A stretch of DNA of 39,565 nucleotides from an uncultured Oscillospiraceae bacterium (GCA_947629915.1 CANRFN010000044.1:1-39565), one strand, 5' to 3'; counted from the first letter of the stretch, positions 13,874 to 26,647 are shown. Made by a program: numbers and translations. Notes: generated from the letters alone by a model not told the origin.

Positions 13874-15802
13874 ATGGACATGCGGAGAAGGATCTCGCTG
13901 AACCAGGACTGGCAGTTCACCGGACCAGACGGGATCGAGCAGACCGTGAACGTGCCCCACACCTGGAATGCCGTAGACGGCCAGGACGGCGGTGACGACT
14001 ACTGGCGGGGCGCCTGCCTGTATCGCAAGTCCTTCTCCAGGCCGGATTTAGACCCTGCCACGGAGCAGGTGTACCTGGAGTTCCGGGGTGTGAACGCCTC
14101 GGCTGTGGTTGCCCTCAACGGCCATCTCGCCATGACCCATGACGGCGGCTACTCCACCTTCCGGAAGGATATCACGGATCTGTTGGCAGACCAGAACGAC
14201 CTCTCTGTCTCAGTGGACAATGCCCCCAATGATCGGGTGTACCCCCAGAAGGCGGACTTCACCTTCTACGGCGGCATCTACCGGGATGTGTGGCTCATCA
14301 TCCTCCACAAAGACCACTTTGACATGGACCACTGTGGCGGGCCCGGCATCCGCGTGACACCTGCTGTGGAGGGCTCAGATGCTGCAGTCCGGGTGGAGAC
14401 CTTCCACAGGGCCGAGAACGGCAGGGTATTGATCCGGCTGAAGGACGCTGCCGGTGCTGTTGTGGCGGAAGGGGAGGGGACAGATATCTCTCTCCGCATA
14501 CCTGATGTGCACCTGTGGGACGGGGGGCGGGATCCGTACCTGTACAGCTGTGAGGCGGAGTTGGTTGTAGGCGGGCAGATCACGGATCAGATCTCCACGC
14601 CCTTTGGGGTGCGCACCTTCGAAGTAGATCCTGAGAAGGGGTTCCTCTTGAACGGGCGACCCTATTCCCTCCGCGGGGTGTGCCGGCACCAGGACTGGAA
14701 GGGCATCGGCAACGCCATCACGCGGGAGCACATGGATCGGGACATGGCGCTGATCCGGGAGATGGGGGCCAACGCTATTCGTCTGGCGCACTATCAGCAC
14801 GACCAGTACTTCTACTCCCTTTGCGACAGATTTGGCCTGATTGTCTGGGCGGAGATCCCCTATATCTCGGAGCACATGCCAAATGGACGGGGAAACACCT
14901 TCTCCCAGATGCGGGAGCTCATCGCCCAGAACTATAACCACCCCAGCATCATCACCTGGTGCCTCTCCAACGAGATCACCATCTCCACCCGGGACAGGAA
15001 GGACATGCTGGACAACCATCGAATGCTAAACGATCTGGTCCACAGCATAGATCCCACCCGTCCCACCGCCATGGCCTGCTACGCCATGTGCAGCCCAACA
15101 GACCCTGTGGCCCGCATCACAGACCTGGTGGGCTGGAATCTGTATCTGGGTTGGTACGTGCCAGGCCTCTTCCTCAACGATCTCTGGCTGGACACCTTCC
15201 ACCGCATGTATCCCAAGCGGCCCCTGGGACTCTCAGAGTACGGCTGTGAGGGAATGCCAAACCTCCACTCATCTCATCCGAGAAGGGGAGACCACACGGA
15301 GGAGTATCAGTGCCTCTACCACGAGTACCTGCTCCGGTGCATCGAGAAGCGGCCATACCTGTGGGGCACCTTTGTGTGGAACATGTTCGACTTCGCCGCC
15401 GATGCCCGGGATCAGGGAGGAGAGCCGGGGATGAACCATAAGGGCCTGGTCTCCTTCGACAGACAAACCTGCAAGGATGCCTTCTACCTCTATAAAGCAT
15501 GGTGGAGTGAGGAGCCCTTTGTCCACATCTGCTCCCAGCGGTACACGGAGCGGCACGAGAGAAGAACCCAGGTGAAGGTGTACTCAAACCAGAAAGTGGT
15601 GAGACTCTACGCCAACAGTGCATTCGTTGGAGAGAGGACCGGAGAGCATGTCTTTACATTCCGGATACCCCTAAGGGGAGAAGTGCACCTGAAGGCCAGA
15701 TCTGGAGACTGCAGCGATGAGGCAGTGGTCCGCTATGTGTCCAAGCCGAACCCCGCATACCGCCTGCAGAAGGGCGCGGGCAAGGGCGGCAACTGGGTGT
15801 AG
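13874..15802 (+). CDS. GH2 family glycosidase (beta-galactosidase/glucuronidase type)
   Basis: A retaining glycoside hydrolase of about 642 residues. Domains in order: sugar-binding jelly roll (about 10-170), immunoglobulin-like domain (about 180-265) and TIM barrel (about 270-570), then a short beta-rich tail. The acid/base is E367 in WCLSNEIT and the nucleophile is E455 in LSEYGCE; RGVCRHQDW and AIRLAHYQHD are further GH2 marks. There is no signal peptide, so it acts in the cytoplasm. The start ATG 13874 or 13880 follows AAAGGGGA closely; 13874 is listed. It may be expressed from the promoter at 13363. The nearby transporter and other glycosidases suggest use of beta-linked oligosaccharides; the exact sugar is not certain. 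Confidence 0.88.
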   Translation: MDMRRRISLNQDWQFTGPDGIEQTVNVPHTWNAVDGQDGGDDYWRGACLYRKSFSRPDLDPATEQVYLEFRGVNASAVVALNGHLAMTHDGGYSTFRKDITDLLADQNDLSVSVDNAPNDRVYPQKADFTFYGGIYRDVWLIILHKDHFDMDHCGGPGIRVTPAVEGSDAAVRVETFHRAENGRVLIRLKDAAGAVVAEGEGTDISLRIPDVHLWDGGRDPYLYSCEAELVVGGQITDQISTPFGVRTFEVDPEKGFLLNGRPYSLRGVCRHQDWKGIGNAITREHMDRDMALIREMGANAIRLAHYQHDQYFYSLCDRFGLIVWAEIPYISEHMPNGRGNTFSQMRELIAQNYNHPSIITWCLSNEITISTRDRKDMLDNHRMLNDLVHSIDPTRPTAMACYAMCSPTDPVARITDLVGWNLYLGWYVPGLFLNDLWLDTFHRMYPKRPLGLSEYGCEGMPNLHSSHPRRGDHTEEYQCLYHEYLLRCIEKRPYLWGTFVWNMFDFAADARDQGGEPGMNHKGLVSFDRQTCKDAFYLYKAWWSEEPFVHICSQRYTERHERRTQVKVYSNQKVVRLYANSAFVGERTGEHVFTFRIPLRGEVHLKARSGDCSDEAVVRYVSKPNPAYRLQKGAGKGGNWV

Positions 15803-15816
15803 CGGGCAAAGAGCTG

Positions 15817-15845
15817 TTTACTTTGTTCACGGAGTGTGGTATAAC
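15817..15845 (+). promoter_or_regulatory. Promoter of the TM2 gene
   Basis: TTTACT (15817-15822) is 17 bp from TATAAC (15840-15845), 30 bp before the start codon. Confidence 0.5.
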
Positions 15846-15875
15846 GATACTGCTGTTTTGAAAGGGGCGTGTGAC

Positions 15876-16103
15876 ATGGCGAACTACGTTACGGTTACCA
15901 GCGATAAACACAAGGGAACCGCATTTTGGCTGTGCCTGTTTGGCGGAGCCGTTGGCCTGCATATGTTCTACGTAGGCAGAATCGGCATGGGTATCCTATA
16001 CTTCTGCACTTTGGGGTGCCTTTTTAGATGTTATTGGCATGACCTGGGGCAGATCCTCACTGGGAAGTTCCAAGATAATGTAGGTCAGTATCTGAGGAAG
16101 TGA
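15876..16103 (+). CDS. TM2-domain membrane protein
   Basis: This 75-residue protein consists of a TM2 domain: a hydrophobic segment (GTAFWLCLFGGAVGLHMFYV), the turn with GRIGMGILYF and a second hydrophobic stretch. TM2 proteins are small two-helix membrane proteins of unclear function. The start ATG 15876 follows AAAGGGGCG. It has its own promoter and terminator and no obvious tie to the glycosidase genes around it. Confidence 0.82.
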   Translation: MANYVTVTSDKHKGTAFWLCLFGGAVGLHMFYVGRIGMGILYFCTLGCLFRCYWHDLGQILTGKFQDNVGQYLRK

Positions 16104-16162
16104 AAGAGCATAGCACGCTATTCTCCACTTTGTGCTAAGCCTCAAAACAACTGAATCAAGCA

Positions 16163-16200
16163 AGAAGACCCGCCGGTGACCTGCCGGCGGGTCTTCTCAT
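16163..16200 (+). terminator. Terminator after the TM2 gene
   Basis: A long GC-rich stem (16163-16176 with 16184-16197) is followed by CATTTGG. It lies between convergent genes and may act on both strands. Confidence 0.75.
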
Positions 16201-16241
16201 TTGGATAGCCTGAGAGAGGGATGGGAAGAGGATGCAGTGCC

Positions 16242-18494
16242 TTAGACGGTGATCTTTAGTGTCCCGGTGTCTCCAGCCCGGATGATGGCCAGGGCCCGGC
16301 CGTAATAGGTGGTGCAGGTGCCGGTGTGATACTGCTCCTCGGTGCAGGGGTTGGCGGAGCCGAAGGCCAGCAGCTCGCCGCCCTCCACATGGATGGTGAC
16401 GGACTGGTCTGCATTGGACTCCACCACACCATTGCTGCCCTCTACCGTTACGGGCACATAGACGATGTCCCCGGGCTTCACCTTGTCTGCCTCGGGGCGG
16501 GGGACCACTTGGAAGGGCCCCTTGGCGGAGGTGAGCTCGCTGCGGCCGGTCTCCGTGCCGTAGGCATCGTAGGCCACGGCGGTGAGGGTGCCGGGGGCGT
16601 ATTTCACCTGGAACATGGCCCGGCAGCCGTGGATCTTTTTCTTGCCCAGCTTTATGCCGTTGAGGTAGAGCTCCACACTTGCCTGATCGGAGTACACCTC
16701 CACAATGGCTTTATTCCCAGTGCAGTTGTTCCAGCTCCAGCTGAGAATGGCATTGGTGCCCCGCCAGACGGATTTGGAGGGCCGCACGCCGGGGTGGTTC
16801 ACAGGCCGCACCGCGATTACCGGGTTCTTCTCCAGACCCCAGACGGTGGAGGCGTACTTGCAGGAGCCGTCCGGCACGCCGATGATGTCGATCACACCGG
16901 CCCCCGCCAGCACCCAGGGGTACGGGCGGTTGAAGGGCATGCCGCCGGTGTAGCTCCAGACGCCGATGCCCGCCTCGCCCAGGTAGTCCCAGGAGGTCCA
17001 CATGAAGTCTCCAATGAGGTAGGGGTACTGCTTCACCATCTGCCAGTTCTTGTAGATGTCCTGAGGGAAGGTCTCGCTGCCGAACACCACACGGTCCGGA
17101 TGGGCCTTGGCCTCCAGGGGATACCGTCCGGATCCATAGTTGTACCCGGCGATGTCCAGGCTGTCCAGGAAGGGGGTGGTGAGGACGTCCACCTTGGGAG
17201 AATTCCCGCCCTTGTTCATGCCGGGGCCCACAAAGCTGGCCATGATGTTGAACATCAGACTGGCATTGCCGCCCTCTTTCTGTTTCATGTCCGCGCCTTT
17301 GGTCTGCTGGCCGTCCTGGTAGATGCCCTTGCCCTGGGCGGCCTGGGAGATGATCATCAGGTTGGTGCCGCAGGTGACGGGTCTCGTGCTGTCCAGCTTG
17401 TGGCAAAGGTCTATGAGGCGTTTGCCGGCATCGATACCCTTCTGCTCATAGGGCTCCGCCACCTCGTTGCCGATGGAATAGAGGATCACCGAGGGGTGGT
17501 TGTAGTCCCGGTGGATCATGGATGCGGTATCCCTCTCCCACCACTCGTTGAAGTCCAGGCCGTAGTCGAAGGGATTCTTCCGGTTGTACCACATGTCGAA
17601 GGTCTCGTCCATGACGTACATGCCAAGGCGGTCCGCCGCGTCCAAAAGGGCCTTGGAGGCCGGGTTGTGGGAGGAGCGGATGGCGTTGAAGCCGTTCTCC
17701 TTCAGAATGCGCACCCGGCGGTCCTCGCTCTCTCGATAGGTGGCGGCGCCCAGAATGCCATTGTCGTGGTGAACGCAGCCGCCCCGGAGGAGCGTCTCTT
17801 TGCCATTGATGAAGAGCCCCTTGTTGGACCAGGTGATCTGCCGGATACCGAAGGGGATGTCCATGGTGTCCCCGGTACCAGCTGTGATGTGGGCCGAGTA
17901 GAGGTTGGGCTCCTCCGCGCTCCAGAGTTTCGCCTCCGGAATGGTGAGCTCGAAGTCCGTGCCGGTGCCGGTGACGCCGGAGACCTCTGCGGTGATGGAC
18001 ACGGGAGACTGCACCCGGATCACGGCGGGAGAGACAGACACGGTGCTGATCTTTACGCTCTCCGGTCTCAAACCCTCCGGCTCGCAGATGTGGAGCCACA
18101 CGGGGCGGTAGATGCCGGAGCCGGTGTACCACCGGGAGTTGGGCAGCTTGGAGTTGTCTGCCACCACGGCGAGGGTGTTCTCCTCCCCCAGTTTCAGGCC
18201 GGCGAGCTCCACAAAGAAGCCGGTGTAGCCGTACGGGTGAAATGCAAGCTCCTCGCCGTTCAGAGAGACGGTGGCGTTCTTGTAGACGCCCTCGAACTCC
18301 ACGAGGACGGTCTTGCCCGCCCACTCTGTCGGGGCGGTGAAGGTATTGATATAGGTGTAGACGCCGCCGGGGAAGTACCCGTGCCCGCCGTTGGAGGCGT
18401 CCGGACTGCGCTTCTCGCGGATCATGGCGTCGTGGGGGAGCGTGACTGGGTTGCCGTTGCAGGTCCACCCGGTGTTAAAGGCGATGGTTTTCAA
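16242..18494 (-). CDS. GH2 family beta-galactosidase with DUF4982-type C-terminus
   Basis: A 750-residue GH2 enzyme with sugar-binding domain (1-140), immunoglobulin-like domain (145-225), TIM barrel (230-540) and two beta-sandwich C-terminal domains. The third carries the WSWNNCTGNKAIVEVYS stretch typical of DUF4982. Acid/base E344 is in SIGNEVAEP and nucleophile E474 in VFGSETF; IRSSHNPAS and DETFDMW are family marks. The start is TTG 18494, supported by AGGAGG 7 bases before it and the immediate MKTIAFNTGW-like beginning. No signal peptide is present, so the enzyme is cytoplasmic. It follows the GPH transporter gene in the same direction, with a terminator hairpin between them that would lower its expression. 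It differs in architecture from the GH2 at 13874. Confidence 0.9.
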   Translation of the reverse strand: MKTIAFNTGWTCNGNPVTLPHDAMIREKRSPDASNGGHGYFPGGVYTYINTFTAPTEWAGKTVLVEFEGVYKNATVSLNGEELAFHPYGYTGFFVELAGLKLGEENTLAVVADNSKLPNSRWYTGSGIYRPVWLHICEPEGLRPESVKISTVSVSPAVIRVQSPVSITAEVSGVTGTGTDFELTIPEAKLWSAEEPNLYSAHITAGTGDTMDIPFGIRQITWSNKGLFINGKETLLRGGCVHHDNGILGAATYRESEDRRVRILKENGFNAIRSSHNPASKALLDAADRLGMYVMDETFDMWYNRKNPFDYGLDFNEWWERDTASMIHRDYNHPSVILYSIGNEVAEPYEQKGIDAGKRLIDLCHKLDSTRPVTCGTNLMIISQAAQGKGIYQDGQQTKGADMKQKEGGNASLMFNIMASFVGPGMNKGGNSPKVDVLTTPFLDSLDIAGYNYGSGRYPLEAKAHPDRVVFGSETFPQDIYKNWQMVKQYPYLIGDFMWTSWDYLGEAGIGVWSYTGGMPFNRPYPWVLAGAGVIDIIGVPDGSCKYASTVWGLEKNPVIAVRPVNHPGVRPSKSVWRGTNAILSWSWNNCTGNKAIVEVYSDQASVELYLNGIKLGKKKIHGCRAMFQVKYAPGTLTAVAYDAYGTETGRSELTSAKGPFQVVPRPEADKVKPGDIVYVPVTVEGSNGVVESNADQSVTIHVEGGELLAFGSANPCTEEQYHTGTCTTYYGRALAIIRAGDTGTLKITV

Positions 18495-18533
18495 GATGAT
18501 ACCTCCTGCAATTCAGAGTTCTGCGGTTTTGAA

Positions 18534-18563
18534 AAAGGAGCGGTGTTGCCCGCACCGCTCCTT
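18534..18563 (-). terminator. Terminator between transporter and GH2 gene
   Basis: On the minus strand AAAGGAGCGGTG pairs with CACCGCTCCTTT and is followed by a T-run. It separates the transporter from the GH2 gene and may allow partial read-through. Confidence 0.8.
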
Positions 18564-18580
18564 TGGGAGTTTTTGAACGC

Positions 18581-20008
18581 TTACTTGGACAGCTTTTCCC
18601 GCATCTTGGCCCGGACCTCGTTGTTGATGGGGTACTTGCCCAGGATGAACCAGGCAAGCATGCCGAGGATAAATGGCACCAGGCCCATGACAACGATGAA
18701 CCAGTTCAGCATCACCGGCATGTTGGCCAGATTGCCCACGAAGTCTCCGGTCTCGGAGTCCACTACGTAGCCGATGGCCACCAGGATGAAGCCCACCACG
18801 CTGGCGCCGATGGCGCTCTGTGCCTTGGAGATGAAGCGGTTGATGGCGTTGCAGAGACCGGAGCGGTCCTTGCCGTTCTTGTAGATCTCGTAGTCCATGA
18901 TCTCGATGTCGATGGTGGAGCCGGGGATGTAGCCCATGCCCACAGCAGTGGTGGTTACTGCCACGCAGCCCAGGAACAGCCAGGGTGCCCTCTCCAGGAT
19001 GCCAACCACCTGCAGCAGGAACAGAATGCCGCAGGGAACTGCCTGGAACAGGAGGAGAATCCGGGTGAACTTCATGGGATCGCCGATCTTCTTCAGAATG
19101 GGGGCGGCCACCAGGGTGCCCAGGATCAGAGGCAGGAACATCAGCAGGGAGGCCACGCCGGAGTAGGTGCCGTATGCCGCGTTGTCCACCACGCCGGTGG
19201 TGAGATCGGCGCAGAGGCCCCACTTGATGTAATAGAGGAGGGTGGCGAAGAGGAAGGTCCATATAAAGCCGGAGAAGATCATGGCGCACACGTTGACTCG
19301 GATGGCATCGTTCTCTTTGAGGAGCAGGAAGATGTCTGTGAGCTTGATCTGCTCATCGGGATCCCGCTCTGCGTGGTGGCGCTCCTTCACCATGCCGATA
19401 CCGATGAGGGAGATCACGGACACGATGAGCAGCAGGGCCAGCACCGTGAGGCCGAAGGAGGTGTGCATGTTATTGATCACGCCGTTGAGGCCGGTTACCA
19501 TGGCGATGAGGCCGGCGGTAACCATACCTGTCATCATGGAGACGATGCGGGGGGCGATGAGCAGCTTGCCGCGCTGGTTGGTGTCCAGGGTGAGGGAGCG
19601 GTAGATCAGGTTGGGGGCGTAGAACGAGGAGCCGATGTCGTAGAGCAGGTAGAAGAAGATCACCCAGATCACGGCCATGACGTGGTTCATGCCGCTGGGA
19701 ATGAAGAACAGGGCGGCCACGCCGATCAGGGCTGTGAGGATGGAGATGATGATGAAGGGCTTATACTTGCCGTACTTGCCCACCTTCGCCTGGTCCATGA
19801 TCCAGCCCTCGATGGGGTCGTTCACGGCGTCGAAGATCCGGGAGAACAGCAGCACGCTGGAGCCGATCACAGCGCCGAATGCCCCGAGGCCGGCGTAGTC
19901 TGTGAGGTAGACCAGGAAGAACGAGGTCATCAGCGCTGCGGCGAGACCGTCCGTGAGACCCATGGTGGCGGTGCCGAAGTAGTCTTTGAAGCCCAACTTG
20001 TCTTTCAT
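18581..20008 (-). CDS. GPH-family sugar:cation symporter
   Basis: A 475-residue, 12-segment MFS transporter of the glycoside-pentoside-hexuronide type, which imports disaccharides or other glycosides with a cation. The start KLGFKDYFGTATMGLTDGL, the FDAVNDPIEGWIMDQ motif of segment 2-3 with its two Asp residues, and KYKPFI are family marks. ATG 20008 follows GAAGGAGG with 9-base spacing. It is divergent from the AraC regulator, and paired half-sites in the gap suggest direct control. The terminator at 18534 follows. It is the natural entry route for the substrates of the GH2, GH43 and GH1 enzymes here. Confidence 0.9.
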   Translation of the reverse strand: MKDKLGFKDYFGTATMGLTDGLAAALMTSFFLVYLTDYAGLGAFGAVIGSSVLLFSRIFDAVNDPIEGWIMDQAKVGKYGKYKPFIIISILTALIGVAALFFIPSGMNHVMAVIWVIFFYLLYDIGSSFYAPNLIYRSLTLDTNQRGKLLIAPRIVSMMTGMVTAGLIAMVTGLNGVINNMHTSFGLTVLALLLIVSVISLIGIGMVKERHHAERDPDEQIKLTDIFLLLKENDAIRVNVCAMIFSGFIWTFLFATLLYYIKWGLCADLTTGVVDNAAYGTYSGVASLLMFLPLILGTLVAAPILKKIGDPMKFTRILLLFQAVPCGILFLLQVVGILERAPWLFLGCVAVTTTAVGMGYIPGSTIDIEIMDYEIYKNGKDRSGLCNAINRFISKAQSAIGASVVGFILVAIGYVVDSETGDFVGNLANMPVMLNWFIVVMGLVPFILGMLAWFILGKYPINNEVRAKMREKLSK

Positions 20009-20064
20009 AAGGCAGTGCCTCCTTCTTTGTGATGGCGCCATCTTAGCAGGGAGGCCGAGCCTGG

Positions 20065-20146
20065 AATATAAGAAATTCGCCTAAACTTCTGAAAATTCGC
20101 TTGATTTTCAAATGAATGGCTGATAAACTGAAGAAAGGCGAAATTT
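20065..20146. promoter_or_regulatory. AraC-type half-sites between transporter and regulator
   Basis: AAATTCGC occurs at 20073-20080 and again at 20093-20100, exactly 20 bp apart on the same helix face, and its complement GCGAAATTT lies at 20138-20146. The direct pair sits just upstream of a TATATT -10 box of the transporter (minus strand 20065-20070), whose -35 region is poor. This fits activation by the adjacent AraC protein. Confidence 0.55.
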
Positions 20147-20194
20147 TAATAGAACTGAGGGCAAAATTCCTATATCATGTGGGAGGAAAGAACC

Positions 20195-21400
20195 ATGGAC
20201 CTGTACGAAACAGAAAACAAGCTGGCACTGTTTGGAGAGATGGTGGGCTGCTGCCACGACCTCTACCTCTGGCACTGCGACGGCACCCTGCGCCTGCTGA
20301 ACACCAACTGCCCCAACCCGGGCCGTCTGCAGGAACTCTTCGCCCTGGGCAGACAGGACAGCGCCCTGCGGGAGGAACTGGAGAAGAAGGCCAGACCTCT
20401 TCTCTATACGGGGGCGGCGGGCATCCTGTGGATCTTGTTCCCGGAGTTGGACGGCGGGGAGCTGTTCCGCGTCCGGGTGCTGGGACCGCTCCTCATCGAC
20501 GACCTGTCTCCAGTGGACCTGGAGATCGCCCTGGAGCGGTCTGGCGCCGGGGAGGACCTCCGCAAGAGCGCCCCGTCCCTGGCCCGTTCGATTCCTGTCA
20601 TCTCCATCAGCCGGGTGCAGGAGTACGCCATCATGGTCCAGTATCTCATCAGCGGGGAGCGGATCCAGTTCTTCGACCTCCGCTACTACCAGAAGGGCGG
20701 ACAGCAGCGGACTGCAGCTGCGGGCACGGCGCCCAAGGGAGATGCCCACGGCACCTACCAGGCGGAGCGGGAGATGGTCCGGATGGTGCGGGAGGGAGAC
20801 CTCTCCCTCTTGGAACAGATCAACCGCATGGCCGTGACCGGCGCCATGGGACAGCTCACCTCTCAGGATACCCTCCGGACCATGAAGATCGCGGTCTTCG
20901 TCTGCCTCACCCTGTTCTCCCGGGCGGCCATCGAGGGCGGCCTGAGCCCGGAGAGCAGCCTTTCCCTGGCGGATCGGTACTTCCAGAGCGTGGACGCGGC
21001 CAAGAACATCTCGGAGCTGTCCTCCATCGCCTACACCCTCCAGCGGGACTACGTGGAGCGGGTCCACGCGGTGCGCTCCAGCGGGGTGAGCCGGGAGATG
21101 GAGGGTGCCTGCGCCTACATCGCCAACCACCTGGAGGAGGAGATCACCCTGCAGGATCTGGCTCGAAGCACAGGCTATGCGGAGTACTACTTCTCCAAGA
21201 AGTTCAAACGGGAGATCGGCATGTCCCCGGCGGACTATATCCGGGACAAGCGGCTGGAAAGGGCGGCATCCCTACTGAAGACCACAGATATGGGCATCCA
21301 GGAGATCGCAGCCCAGCTCCAGTTCTGCTCCCACAGCTATTTCACAGACAGCTTCCGAAGGAAATACGGGGTCTCCCCGGCAAAATACAGGAAGGAATGA
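20195..21400 (+). CDS. AraC-family transcriptional regulator
   Basis: A regulator of about 401 residues. The last 100 residues hold two helix-turn-helix motifs (ITLQDLARSTGYAEYYFSKKF and IQEIAAQLQFCSHSYFTDSF, ending RRKYGVSPAKYR). The N-terminal 290 residues form an unassigned ligand or signal domain, rather long and without a clear cupin pattern. ATG 20195 follows GGGAGGAAAG. It is divergent from the GPH transporter and cotranscribed with GH43 and GH1 genes, so it probably activates this glycan-use set in response to a sugar. Confidence 0.88.
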   Translation: MDLYETENKLALFGEMVGCCHDLYLWHCDGTLRLLNTNCPNPGRLQELFALGRQDSALREELEKKARPLLYTGAAGILWILFPELDGGELFRVRVLGPLLIDDLSPVDLEIALERSGAGEDLRKSAPSLARSIPVISISRVQEYAIMVQYLISGERIQFFDLRYYQKGGQQRTAAAGTAPKGDAHGTYQAEREMVRMVREGDLSLLEQINRMAVTGAMGQLTSQDTLRTMKIAVFVCLTLFSRAAIEGGLSPESSLSLADRYFQSVDAAKNISELSSIAYTLQRDYVERVHAVRSSGVSREMEGACAYIANHLEEEITLQDLARSTGYAEYYFSKKFKREIGMSPADYIRDKRLERAASLLKTTDMGIQEIAAQLQFCSHSYFTDSFRRKYGVSPAKYRKE

Positions 21401-21405
21401 CCGCT

Positions 21406-24466
<3,061 letters not shown>

Positions 24467-24510
24467 GGCGGGGAGAAACGGCGTGCGGACGGTCACTTGA
24501 GTAAAAAAGA

Positions 24511-24556
24511 ATCCCGCCGGGCACACCCTTTGCAGGGTGTGCCCGGCGGGATTTTG
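24511..24556 (+). terminator. Strong terminator after the GH1 gene
   Basis: A perfect 19-bp stem (24511-24529 with 24534-24552) is followed by TTTT, 45 bp after the stop. Confidence 0.9.
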
Positions 24557-24631
24557 CGTGTGTAGGATGAGTTGGTGTGCCTGTTTTAGAGGTGTGCGGC
24601 GCGGAATATATGAAGCGGCTTTACTCAAACT

Positions 24632-26401
24632 CTACGGGGTCGAGTTTTGACTGGAGGCTGGTGGAGTGTTGTAGATTTCCATTACCACCGATACGGTATG
24701 AAATCTACAAGAAATCCCGTACATGAAGATCTTGGTGCATCCCCGATTCAGAAGCTCCTGGGTGTAGTGTTTCCTTTTGATCTGGTCCAGAGCGCTGTTT
24801 GCTGCTTTTTCCAGATCGTCTGTTCCCGGATCCTTCATCTCGATGACAACACCGACCTGGTTCTCTGCCTCAAAAGAGATATCACAGTATCCGTCTCCGC
24901 TCTCCAGGTTGGACATTACATTCCACTTGAGGTAAAGAAGCCCCAGAGCGATCCCCTGATAGAGGGATTCTCTCCGTTCCCCGCTCTGCTTCTGATCCTG
25001 CAGATGAATCATGCTGGAGAGAATGCCGGTGAGCGAAGTGGTCACTGCCTGCACATCTCCGTTTGGGAAGGCATTACAGAAGTCGGAGATGCGGGTCTCA
25101 TTATCATCCGAGAATCCACTGATCCACCTGCTGAGGTGATCTCCCAGCAGTTGTTTCAGTTCGAGATTTGGCACCATCACTTCAGACTCCAATGCCTTCT
25201 TGGAGACGATTTTCAGATAGCCAGTTGCAACCATAAGACTCCAAATATTGTTTACTCGCTCCAGATCAAGGAACGTCATCTCATGCTTGATAACTGCTTC
25301 GATGGAATCGCCTTTCATCAGCTTAAGGTATTTTCCCTGAATATCTGGGGTCGATCTTTGCAGCAGGTCAGTCAGAACATCGTTTCCGCTGCTGCTTGCC
25401 CAGAACATCTGCGGCTCCTTGCTTGATCTGGGCTCCACACAGTTTCTCACATATTGTAAGACATCCCAGGGACAGTACAGGTCCTCACCGCCGAAGTTAA
25501 AGCCGTCATACCACTCTTTTGTGGTCTCATAGAAGTCTGCAATTCCGTAATAATCCAGCATGGATCTTACCTCAGAGTCTGTGAACCCAAAGTACTCCTG
25601 CTTGAACTGGTTATCATATCCCCATACCGTGAGGTTGTTCATACCTGTGAAGATGCTCTCCCGGGCAATTCGCATGCACCCAGTGACAACGCCAAATGCT
25701 AGCGATTTGTTGGTCTTCAGCAGGCCTGAGAACATGTCCTGAATTAGCTTCACCATTTTCTTATAGTACCCTGGATCATTCTTCTCGTTGGTCCAAGCGT
25801 AGTTAAGAGGGACATCGTATTCGTCAATGAGAACAACTACTTTTTTGCCATAGTGCTTTGAAAGATAACGAGACAGATTCTTGAGAGCGTTTGTCAGATC
25901 ATTTACAGAGAGAGACTCGGCCGGTTTCCCATCCTTGTCTTTCCATTTCTCTGGGTCATCATATAGTGCACATTTGCTCTGCTGTGCTTGGTTTAATTTG
26001 GGACTGTCAATCAGGAAACTGTAATAATCGTCCATGATATCAAGAATTTGAGTAGAGACTCCATTGCAGGCTTCTGCAAAAGTTGCCCCTTTGATATCTT
26101 TCATGTTGAAGTAGAGCACCGGGTACTGCCCCTGATATTTCTTGCAAAAGGCCTGGTCCTCAGAGATCTTGAGACCATCAAACAGGGATTTGTCTGCGTT
26201 AATGTCCATAAACTGCCAGATCATGTCCAAGTTCAGAGACTTTCCGAAGCGCCTGGGACGGGGAATTAGGTGAACTCTTCCAGTGGTTGCTGCAACCTCA
26301 CGGATCAAAAGAGTCTTATCGACATAGTAGTAAGGCTCGCCATTCTCTTCGCCTAAAATCAAACCATTAAAATCATCTACACCTAAAGGGAGTGCTTTCA
26401 T
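24632..26401 (-). CDS. AAA-ATPase-like protein with PD-(D/E)XK nuclease domain (DUF1703 type)
   Basis: A 589-residue two-domain protein. The N-terminal AAA_ATPase-like domain (about 1-280) has a Walker A variant RPRRFGKSLNLDM, Walker B VVVLIDEYDVPL and sensor VTGCMRI. The C-terminal region (about 470-580) is PD-(D/E)XK-like, with GVVIEMKDPG and SALDQIKRKHY as catalytic core. This family is common in Bacteroides and Clostridia in many copies and has no settled function. The gene is clearly richer in A and T than its neighbours, suggesting transfer. It is monocistronic with a promoter at 26552. The relic IS lies directly upstream. Confidence 0.87.
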   Translation of the reverse strand: MKALPLGVDDFNGLILGEENGEPYYYVDKTLLIREVAATTGRVHLIPRPRRFGKSLNLDMIWQFMDINADKSLFDGLKISEDQAFCKKYQGQYPVLYFNMKDIKGATFAEACNGVSTQILDIMDDYYSFLIDSPKLNQAQQSKCALYDDPEKWKDKDGKPAESLSVNDLTNALKNLSRYLSKHYGKKVVVLIDEYDVPLNYAWTNEKNDPGYYKKMVKLIQDMFSGLLKTNKSLAFGVVTGCMRIARESIFTGMNNLTVWGYDNQFKQEYFGFTDSEVRSMLDYYGIADFYETTKEWYDGFNFGGEDLYCPWDVLQYVRNCVEPRSSKEPQMFWASSSGNDVLTDLLQRSTPDIQGKYLKLMKGDSIEAVIKHEMTFLDLERVNNIWSLMVATGYLKIVSKKALESEVMVPNLELKQLLGDHLSRWISGFSDDNETRISDFCNAFPNGDVQAVTTSLTGILSSMIHLQDQKQSGERRESLYQGIALGLLYLKWNVMSNLESGDGYCDISFEAENQVGVVIEMKDPGTDDLEKAANSALDQIKRKHYTQELLNRGCTKIFMYGISCRFHTVSVVMEIYNTPPASSQNSTP

Positions 26402-26551
26402 AACAATGAGAGTAGACTCATTTGTGCTGCTATCTGAATCTGCTCCATGCCCTCCTTCCTGATTAGAATTTGAACCGTTAGCGATTAACTACAATCCGTG
26501 CAACTGCTCCGAAGCAGAAGAGACAGAAGTATTCCAATTTGCCACTTGTCG

Positions 26552-26580
26552 ATTCTAACACAAGACTTGGGCATTTTCAA
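26552..26580 (-). promoter_or_regulatory. Promoter of the AAA/PD-DEXK gene
   Basis: On the minus strand TTGAAA (26575-26580) is 17 bp from TAGAAT (26552-26557), with TG before the -10 box. This leaves a leader of about 145 bases. Confidence 0.6.
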
Positions 26581-26647
26581 GTCATAATGCAAAATAACCA
26601 ACGCATATCAAAACAGAGCTTGGATGCCTTTCGGACGCTATTAACAA

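Noticed and set aside
16326..18770. An 814-codon plus-strand frame opposite the second GH2 gene
   Set aside because: It is an antisense shadow of a clear GH2 protein in GC-rich DNA, without a ribosome site or domain.
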